Assembly: GCF_000716335.1 (NCBI RefSeq)
Contig: NZ_KL591002.1
Coordinates: 6,406-44,961, forward strand
DNA: 38,556 nucleotides
Source of the DNA: Streptomyces sp. NRRL S-118
GTDB taxonomy: Bacteria; Actinomycetota; Actinomycetes; Streptomycetales; Streptomycetaceae
Direction: 5' to 3'
The position numbers and the translations under genes are program-made. Below are positions 33,424 through 38,556 of the stretch, piece after piece (position 1 is the first letter of the stretch; the number at the start of each line of letters is the position of its first letter). The notes under the pieces were generated by a model. It saw only the letters and a list, made by a program, of their open reading frames with translations. It did no database searches and was not told the DNA's origin.

Positions 33424-34206
33424 TCAGTGGATCTCGTCCACCAGCACGTCCAGCTGCCACGCCCTGCCCGCCTTCCCCGGGGCCCCGCCCTCGACCACGT
33501 ACCCGAGGTCCCGCAGCGCCGCCACCAGCTCGGCCGGTGACGCGGGAGCGGCGCCCGCCTCCAGCAGGCTCCGCACGATGCGGCCCTTCGTCGCCTTGTT
33601 GAAGTGGCTGACCACCTTGCGCGTCGGCGCGTGCAGCACCCGCACCGTCGCCGTCCGGTCAGCGACCTCGCCCTTCGGCTTCCACGCCGCCGCGTACGCC
33701 GCCGAGCGCAGGTCCAGCACCAGTCCGTCGCCGGCGGCCTCGGGCAGCACGCCCGCCATCGGCGTGCGCCAGTACGCGCCCAGTGCCCCCAGCCCGGGCA
33801 GCTTCACGCCCATCGAGCAGCGGTACGACGGGATCCGGTCGTCCACCCGCACCGCACCCCACAACCCCGAGAACACCAGCAGCCACGCGCGGGCCCGCTC
33901 CCGGGCCGCCGCGTCCAGCGTGGACAGCCCGAGCGCGTCGTACAGCACGCCGGTGTAGATCTCACCGGCCGGCCGTGCGCCGGCGGTCCGCAGCTCCGCG
34001 TTCTTGGCGATCTCACCGCGCAGGCCCTCGCTGAGCCCCAGCACCTCGCGGGCCTTGCCCTCGTCGCCGGCGCACAGCTCCACCAGCTCGTCCAGTACGG
34101 CGGCCCGCGCCGCGGCGAGCCCCGGCAGCGACAGCGCGCCCGGCTCCAGCGGCGCGCCGCTCCCCGATGCGGCCTTTCCCTCGGAGGGCGGCAACAGCAC
34201 GAGCAC
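33424..34206 (-). CDS. yaaA: YaaA/DUF328 peroxide-stress protein
   Basis: A 260-aa protein of the YaaA family, which in E. coli lowers free iron under peroxide stress. Diagnostic start MLVLLPPSEGKA, then GEIYTGVLYDALGLSTL, AWLLVFSGLWGAVRVDDRIPSYRCSMGVKLPGLGALGAYWR and the C-terminal LDLRSAAYAAAW, KVVSHFNKATKGRIVRSLLE motifs. Length is normal. The GTG at 34206 follows GAAGGAG. No peroxide regulator is adjacent. Symbol by family membership. Confidence 0.9.
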   Translation of the reverse strand: MLVLLPPSEGKAASGSGAPLEPGALSLPGLAAARAAVLDELVELCAGDEGKAREVLGLSEGLRGEIAKNAELRTAGARPAGEIYTGVLYDALGLSTLDAAARERARAWLLVFSGLWGAVRVDDRIPSYRCSMGVKLPGLGALGAYWRTPMAGVLPEAAGDGLVLDLRSAAYAAAWKPKGEVADRTATVRVLHAPTRKVVSHFNKATKGRIVRSLLEAGAAPASPAELVAALRDLGYVVEGGAPGKAGRAWQLDVLVDEIH

Positions 34207-34344
34207 GGTGGTTCTCCTTCATCACGTACGGAACGGGGGTGCGGCCCCCGCGCCAGCGTACAAAGTGCGTGCGCACGGCCCGCGGCCGCGCGGCGGCCGA
34301 CTCCCGCCGGGGGGCACCGGGGTGCCATGACCCGCCCGTCGCCC

Positions 34345-34359
34345 TAGGCTCGGCACATG
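34345..34359 (+). promoter_or_regulatory. Probable leaderless promoter of the RNB gene
   Basis: TAGGCT (34345-34350) fits a -10 box and ends six bases before the ATG at 34357, which has no ribosome-binding site. Transcription would begin at or next to the start codon. Confidence 0.4.
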
Positions 34360-35799
34360 CCCCGCCGCCAGATCCGCATCGCCGGCGCAGCCGAGGCTCC
34401 CCTCCGGGCCGCCCTGCGCGCGCTGCGCGCCGAGCTCGGCGTGCCAGACGTCTTCCCGCCTGCCGTCCTGGCCGAGGCGGAGGCCGCGGCGAAGGCGCCG
34501 CGCCTGCCGGAGCGCGACGCCACCGACATCCCCTTCTTCACCGTCGACCCGCCGGACTCCACCGACCTCGACCAGGCGATGCACCTCTCCCGCCGCGCCG
34601 GCGGGGGTTTCCGCGTCCAGTACGCCATCGCCGACGTCGCCGCCTTCGTCACCCCCGGCGGCGCGGTCGATGCCGAGGCCCACCGGCGTGTCATGACCCT
34701 GTACTTCCCCGACGGCCGCATCCCCCTGCACCCCCCGGTCCTCTCCGAGGGGGCCGCCAGCCTGCTGCCCGGCCGGACCGTCCCCGCACTGCTCTGGCGC
34801 ATCGACCTCGACCCGTACGGCCACCGCGTCGCCACCGACGTCGGACACGCCCTCGTGCGCAGCCGGGCCCGCCTCGACTACGCCGAGGTGCAGGAGCGGA
34901 TCGACACCGGCACCGCCGAGGAGCCGATCGCCCTCCTCCGCGACATCGGGCTGCTGCGCGAGCGCCTGGAGGTCGAACGCGGCGGCATCTCCCTCGCCGT
35001 CCCCGAGCAGGAGATCGTCGAGCGCGACGGCGGCTACGCCCTGGAGTACCGCGCCCCGCGCCCCGCCGACGCCTGGAACGCGCACATCTCCCTCCTCACC
35101 GGCGCGGCCGCCGCCGACCTGATGACCGCCGCGGGAACCGGCATCCTGCGCACCCTGCCCACGGCTCCCTCCGGAGCCGTCGCCCGGCTCCGCCGCTCCG
35201 CGAAGGCACTCGGCGTCGACTGGCCGCACCACGTCTCGTACGCCGCCCTCGTCCGCTCCCTCGACCCGCACGACACCCGCCACGCCGCCTTCCTCCAGGA
35301 CTGCACCACCCTGCTGCGCGGCGCCGGCTACACCGCCTTCACCGACGGCGACCTCCCCGTGCCCGCGGTCCACGCCGCCGTCGCCGACGAGTACACCCAC
35401 TGCACCGCCCCGCTGCGCCGGCTCGTCGACCGGTACGCCGGGGAGCTGTGCGCGGCGGCCGCCGCGGGCCTGGAACCGCCCGAGTGGGTCCTCGCCGCCC
35501 TGCCCGCCCTCCCGCAGGAAATGGCCGCGGGCTCGCGCCGCGCGGGCACCGTCGAGCGCGAGTGCGTCGACATCGTGGAGGCGGCCCTGCTCGCGGACCG
35601 GGTGGGCGAGGTGTTCGACGCGTACGTCATCGACGTTCACGACCGCGACCCGTCCGTCGGCACCGTCCACCTGGAGGACCCGGCGGTCGTGGGACGGGTC
35701 GAGGGCGGCGCGCGGGAGCTTCCGCTCGGCGAGCGGCTGCGGGTGCGGCTCACCCGGGCGGACCCGGGACGGGAGAAGGTTCTGTTCGCGCCCGCCTGA
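34357..35799 (+). CDS. RNB-domain ribonuclease (RNase II/R family)
   Basis: A 480-aa RNB-family exoribonuclease, shorter than classic RNase R (about 700-800 aa) because the cold-shock domains are missing; this short type is widespread in actinobacteria. The RNB active site is visible: TVDPPDSTDLDQAMHL (Asp cluster at residues about 67-76), FRVQYAIADVAAFVTPGG, and the downstream YTHCTAPLRRLVDRY. It degrades RNA 3' to 5' with magnesium. The last 50 bases overlap the convergent membrane protein gene. The ATG appears leaderless. Confidence 0.9.
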   Translation: MPRRQIRIAGAAEAPLRAALRALRAELGVPDVFPPAVLAEAEAAAKAPRLPERDATDIPFFTVDPPDSTDLDQAMHLSRRAGGGFRVQYAIADVAAFVTPGGAVDAEAHRRVMTLYFPDGRIPLHPPVLSEGAASLLPGRTVPALLWRIDLDPYGHRVATDVGHALVRSRARLDYAEVQERIDTGTAEEPIALLRDIGLLRERLEVERGGISLAVPEQEIVERDGGYALEYRAPRPADAWNAHISLLTGAAAADLMTAAGTGILRTLPTAPSGAVARLRRSAKALGVDWPHHVSYAALVRSLDPHDTRHAAFLQDCTTLLRGAGYTAFTDGDLPVPAVHAAVADEYTHCTAPLRRLVDRYAGELCAAAAAGLEPPEWVLAALPALPQEMAAGSRRAGTVERECVDIVEAALLADRVGEVFDAYVIDVHDRDPSVGTVHLEDPAVVGRVEGGARELPLGERLRVRLTRADPGREKVLFAPA

Positions 35800-36601
35800 C
35801 CGCCTCCACCAAGGCCCGCGCGTCGTCGGCGTGGCAGCGGACCGTCCGCACCGGGTACCGCTTCCCCAGCAGCCGTACGGCGGTGACGGGCTCCGCCAGC
35901 TCGATGGTCACGGAGGTCTGCGAGGCGACCGCCAGATCCAGCACACCCTCCTGCCGGGGGTGCGAGAAGAGCAGCTCGTGCCGTACCGCACCTATCCGCT
36001 CCAGCGGTATCACCAGGTCGACGTGCGCTCCTTGCCGCACCCGCAGCGCGTCGGCGCCCAGCACGTGCGGCCGGGTCACGGACGCCGCGTGCAGCCCCAG
36101 CACGAACAGGACGGTGTACACGTCGAGGACGAGGAAGACGGCGTGCACGAGCGGCCAGGAGGCCAGCAGCCAGGACATGCCGGCCGTCTCCACCACGCAG
36201 ACGAAGGCGAAGCCGTACATGTACGCGGCCTGGTCCCGCGCGTGCCCGAAGGCCCGCACTCCCGCGCCGCCGACGCCCTCCGGCCGCCGGGCCACCCACC
36301 GCACCAGGCTCGCCATCAGCCGCAGCTCGTGCCCGACGAGCCGCACGACGGGCTCCGGCACCAGTTCGTGCAGGGCCTCCCGCGGACCCGGCCCGCGCCG
36401 CCTCAGCCGGAGGAACACCGCGGCCTCCGCGGCCACCAGGGCGACGACCGCCGCCTCCGCGGTCAGGAGCACCGCGCCCGGTATCCGTACCTCGGCCACC
36501 AGGCACACCACCAGCACCAGCTCGGCCGGCAGCACCGCGCACACCGCACCCCGCAGCACCCGCACCGACCCCCGCCGCTCTCTCAGTCCCCTGCGCCTCA
36601 C
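35750..36601 (-). CDS. Hypothetical four-helix membrane protein
   Basis: A 283-aa membrane protein with hydrophobic segments LRGAVCAVLPAELVLVVCLVAEV, VLLTAEAAVVALVAAEAAVFLRL, FAFVCVVETAGMSWLLASWPLVHAVF and LDVYTVLFVLGLHAASV; the last third is soluble and beta-rich (HVDLVIPLERIGAVRHELLF, SVTIELAEPVTAVRLLGKRYPV). The start is the GTG at 36601, overlapping the MerR stop by four bases (GTGA), so translation is coupled to the regulator. It may be the effector or target of that MerR protein. The 3' end overlaps the RNB gene by 50 bases. Confidence 0.8.
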   Translation of the reverse strand: MRRRGLRERRGSVRVLRGAVCAVLPAELVLVVCLVAEVRIPGAVLLTAEAAVVALVAAEAAVFLRLRRRGPGPREALHELVPEPVVRLVGHELRLMASLVRWVARRPEGVGGAGVRAFGHARDQAAYMYGFAFVCVVETAGMSWLLASWPLVHAVFLVLDVYTVLFVLGLHAASVTRPHVLGADALRVRQGAHVDLVIPLERIGAVRHELLFSHPRQEGVLDLAVASQTSVTIELAEPVTAVRLLGKRYPVRTVRCHADDARALVEAVRRARTEPSPVPGPPG

Positions 36602-37374
36602 CGCGCACGCTCCGCCGCGATCCGCAGCGCCCGCCGGACGGCCGCGGCCTGCGCGGGCGGGAAGTCCGCGAAGAACGCCTCGGCGAACGCGCCGTCCCAC
36701 GTGTCCCCCGCCTCGGGCACCAGCTCGTCCGGCAGGAGCCCGGCGAGCGCCCGCGCGGCCTCCTCCACCCGTACGTCGTCGGGCGCGGCCTCCGCGAGGG
36801 CGTCGAGCTGCGCGTACACCGCGTACGCCCGCTCCATCGCGCCGGGCGCGCGCGTCATGGCCCGCATCGCCTCGGTGAGCCGCGCCCCTTCCTCCGGGGG
36901 CACCACGGACTCCAGCAGGGTGAGCATCTCCCGGTCGCGCGCGGCCATCGCGGGCTCGGGCATGGGCAGCGCGGCCGAGGCACGGGCCATGTCCCCGAAC
37001 AGCTCCGCGAGCCCGGGCGACACCGGCCCCTCGGCCGGCAACCCCCCTTCCCGCGCCTGCGCGAGCAGCCCCCCGAGCCGCTCGCGCCGCCCCCGGATCT
37101 CCTCCTCCTGCCGCGCCAGATCGGCGTCCAGCTCCTCCAGTACGTCGGCGAACTCGCGTCCCGCGTCGTCGGCGAGCACGTCCCGCACCTCGTCCAGCCC
37201 GAGCCCCAGCTCGGTCAGCCGCCTGATCCGCGCGAGCAGTACGGCGTCACGCAGCGAGTAGTCCCGGTAGCCGTTGCCCAGCCGCCGCGGCTCGGGCAGC
37301 AGCCCGAGGTGGTGGTAGTGCCGCACGGCACGTGTGCTGACGCCGACGAGCGCGGCGATCTCTCCGATCCGCAT
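36598..37374 (-). CDS. MerR-family regulator
   Basis: A 258-aa MerR-type activator: winged HTH at residues 1-70 (MRIGEIAALVGVSTRAVRHYHHLGLLPEPRRLGNGYRDYSLRDAVLLARIRRLTELGLGLDEVRDVLAD), a helical coiled-coil dimer arm (EELDADLARQEEEIRGRRERLGGLL) and a large C-terminal effector part without the Cys pair of metal sensors, so a TipA-like small-molecule sensor is likely. A matching 19-base-spacer promoter lies immediately upstream, indicating autoregulation. The gene is coupled to the downstream membrane protein. Confidence 0.88.
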   Translation of the reverse strand: MRIGEIAALVGVSTRAVRHYHHLGLLPEPRRLGNGYRDYSLRDAVLLARIRRLTELGLGLDEVRDVLADDAGREFADVLEELDADLARQEEEIRGRRERLGGLLAQAREGGLPAEGPVSPGLAELFGDMARASAALPMPEPAMAARDREMLTLLESVVPPEEGARLTEAMRAMTRAPGAMERAYAVYAQLDALAEAAPDDVRVEEAARALAGLLPDELVPEAGDTWDGAFAEAFFADFPPAQAAAVRRALRIAAERAR

Positions 37375-37380
37375 GAGGCC

Positions 37381-37412
37381 AGTAGAAACGTTGACGTCGC
37401 GGCAAGGTCAAC
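37381..37412 (-). promoter_or_regulatory. MerR-type promoter with 19-base spacer
   Basis: On the minus strand, TTGACC (37411-37406) and TCTACT (37386-37381) are spaced by exactly 19 bases, the stretched geometry used by MerR proteins. The perfect inverted repeat GTTGAC-N11-GTCAAC (37390-37412) overlaps the -35 and spacer. The start of the MerR gene (37374) is about where transcription would begin, implying a leaderless message. Confidence 0.65.
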
Positions 37413-37581
37413 GGCATTCCTGAGGCCTGTGCCGACAGGCTCCACGATCGGGGAACCGGCCGCCGTGTCCTGTGCGTCACGGCGTACGCGCACGTCGTAC
37501 TCGGGGGCTTCCTGGAGCTGAGCAACCCCCGGAAGGCTTCCGGGCAGGGGCGTCCCATGCGGCGGGTACCATGGTCCGCAC

Positions 37582-37990
37582 GGCAGACGAGCCGGGCGGA
37601 CGGCCGCGTGGGGATCGCAGGATCCTCCCGAGGAACGTCCGGGCTCCACAGGGCAGGGTGGTGGCTAACGGCCACCCGGGGTGACCCGCGGGACAGTGCC
37701 ACAGAAAGCAGACCGCCGGGGACCTCGGTCCTCGGTAAGGGTGAAACGGTGGTGTAAGAGACCACCAGTGCCCAGGGTGACCTGGGCAGCTAGGTAAACC
37801 CCACCTGGAGCAAGGTCAAGAGGGGCCGCCGTCAGGCGGCCCTGCGCGGACGTTCGAGGGCTGCCCGCCCGAGTCCGCGGGTAGACCGCACGAGGCCGGC
37901 GGCAACGCCGGTCCTAGATGGATGGCCGTCACCCCGACGACCGCGAGGTCCCGGGGTACAGAACCCGGCGTACAGCCCGACTCGTCTGCC
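37582..37990 (+). ncRNA. rnpB: RNase P RNA, class A
   Basis: The catalytic RNA of RNase P, which trims the 5' end of tRNA precursors. The 5' end (GGCAGACGAG) pairs with the 3' end (CTCGTCTGCC) to form helix P1. The near-invariant core words are all present: GAGGAACGTCCGGGCTCCAC in P3-P4, GGGTGACCCGCGGGACAGTGCCACAGAAA, AGGGTGAAACGGTGGTGTAAGAGACCACCAG and the 3' ACAGAACCCGGCGTACAG block. Length (409) and GC fit Streptomyces. A TACCAT -10-like box lies at 37567-37572. Ends were set by the P1 helix and may be off by a few bases. Confidence 0.97.
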
Positions 37991-38061
37991 CCTCCCCTTC
38001 CCGGCCTGCGGATCGTGGGGGTGTCCTTTGATCCGGTACCTCCCTGGGGAGCGACAGGGGC

Positions 38062-38080
38062 CGCCGGAGTCACTCCGGCG
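38062..38080. terminator. Palindromic hairpin after rnpB
   Basis: CGCCGGAGT-C-ACTCCGGCG is a perfect palindrome 72 bases after rnpB. Its centre contains the TGA stop of the convergent DUF6087 gene (38072-38070), so the same sequence may end both transcripts. Confidence 0.5.
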
Positions 38081-38366
38081 CCTGGGGCTTCCGGTGCCTG
38101 CCGGTACCGGGGCCGAGGCGCGGTGCCGGGCCCGAGGCCGGGGCGGCCTCGGTGTCGGGGAACAGGATGCGTTTCGTCTCCGCGAGATTCACCGCGAAGC
38201 CGTGGGGCTCCCACATGTGGCCGTTCCACCGCTGGATCGCCCGTGGCGCGTCCGGGTTCAGATGTGATCCCCGTGGACCGCCACCCGGGACGAGGGGCAC
38301 GGCGCGGAGCCGCCCGATCCTCGTGTCACGGCGCTCGGCCCACTCCGACAGTGTTTCGTCGTCCAT
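38070..38366 (-). CDS. DUF6087 family protein
   Basis: A 98-aa soluble protein of the DUF6087 type found mainly in Streptomyces: MDDETLSEWAERRDTRIGRLRAVPLVPGGGPRGSHLNPDAPRAIQRWNGHMWEPHGFAVNLAETKRILFP, with the family words RAVPL, RGSHLNPDxPRAIQ and WNGxxWEP. RBS AGGAAG lies before the ATG at 38366. The C-terminal 25 residues are Pro/Gly-rich and probably disordered. Function is unknown; family members tend to lie in accessory DNA. Confidence 0.82.
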   Translation of the reverse strand: MDDETLSEWAERRDTRIGRLRAVPLVPGGGPRGSHLNPDAPRAIQRWNGHMWEPHGFAVNLAETKRILFPDTEAAPASGPAPRLGPGTGRHRKPQAPE

Positions 38367-38503
38367 CGTGCTTCCTGTGAGCGGGGAGGCGGTTTCCTGG
38401 GAGGGTAGCGGCTGGATGGGACGGGTGCGCGAGTTCAGCCGGATCGGCGGAGGGCACGCCACGCGGCTCACCCGCGAGCGGAGGGCCGCTTCGTCTGGAT
38501 CTG

Positions 38504-38556
38504 CCGGACGGTCCGGACGGTCCGGACGGTCCGGACGGTCCGGACGGTCCGGACGG
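38504..38556. repeat. 9-base tandem repeat at window end
   Basis: The unit CCGGACGGT repeats five full times from 38504 and a sixth time cut by the window edge. As a multiple of three it can be translated in frame: one plus-strand frame gives Gly-Pro-Asp triplets, another Gly-Arg-Ser. Confidence 0.9.

Noticed and set aside
34167..36878. 903-codon plus-strand frame over the RNB and membrane protein genes
   Set aside because: Arg/Pro/Ser-rich with no motif; the real genes lie in other frames.
37582..38260. Protein frames across rnpB on both strands
   Set aside because: The sequence is explained by the conserved RNase P RNA; the frames have no start signals.

Overview
The window is high-GC actinobacterial chromosome, almost certainly Streptomyces. 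The signs are strong G/C bias at third codon positions, many GTG starts, 4-base stop/start overlaps, a class A actinobacterial RNase P RNA, and typical Streptomyces families (XRE-DUF5753/DUF397 with an RsbW-like ATPase, DUF5336, DUF6087, a maltokinase N-cap-like protein). I saw no tRNA, rRNA, CRISPR array or intact insertion sequence.

Left part (1-6.5 kb): an unknown protein, then an aldehyde dehydrogenase/ferredoxin pair facing a KstR-like TetR repressor, then a glycosyltransferase-methyltransferase-alpha/alpha-toroid operon. A 14-base site matching the actinobacterial KstR operator pattern (TnnAACnnGTTnnA) lies in front of the glycosyltransferase. A near match, inside an 18-base inverted repeat, lies in front of the dehydrogenase. 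A third, perfectly palindromic site sits 20 kb away, before a MaoC hydratase/zinc alcohol dehydrogenase/SDR operon (22.9-25.9 kb). Together they look like a small steroid- or lipid-type regulon.

Accessory stretch (6.6-18.2 kb): two paralogous secreted Cys-rich proteins and a LuxR-type regulator; a decayed polymorphic toxin with its SUKH immunity gene and a second immunity scrap; a maltokinase-cap-like protein; a small membrane protein; an F420-type LLM oxidoreductase; a DUF5336 protein; a secreted amidase; a methyltransferase coupled to an unknown protein; a Cys-rich small protein; and a WhiJ-type cluster whose regulator is broken and whose DUF397 partner carries a triplicated motif.

Middle (18.2-22.8 kb): an SDR-EamA-chorismate mutase operon divergent from a TetR gene, which is followed by a 14-helix MFS efflux pump. 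A set of GTCGTAC half sites lies between the TetR and MFS genes. A small UvrD-tail-like protein follows.

Right part (26-38.5 kb): mostly core genes. It holds a short KHRG/GRHRK peptide, a propeller-like protein, the Nif3 / zinc-ribbon coiled-coil / RNase HI-phosphatase operon, a GNAT, a KDPG aldolase, a small HTH protein, YaaA, an RNB ribonuclease, a MerR regulator with a membrane protein, rnpB and a DUF6087 protein. The window ends in a 9-base tandem repeat that runs off the edge.
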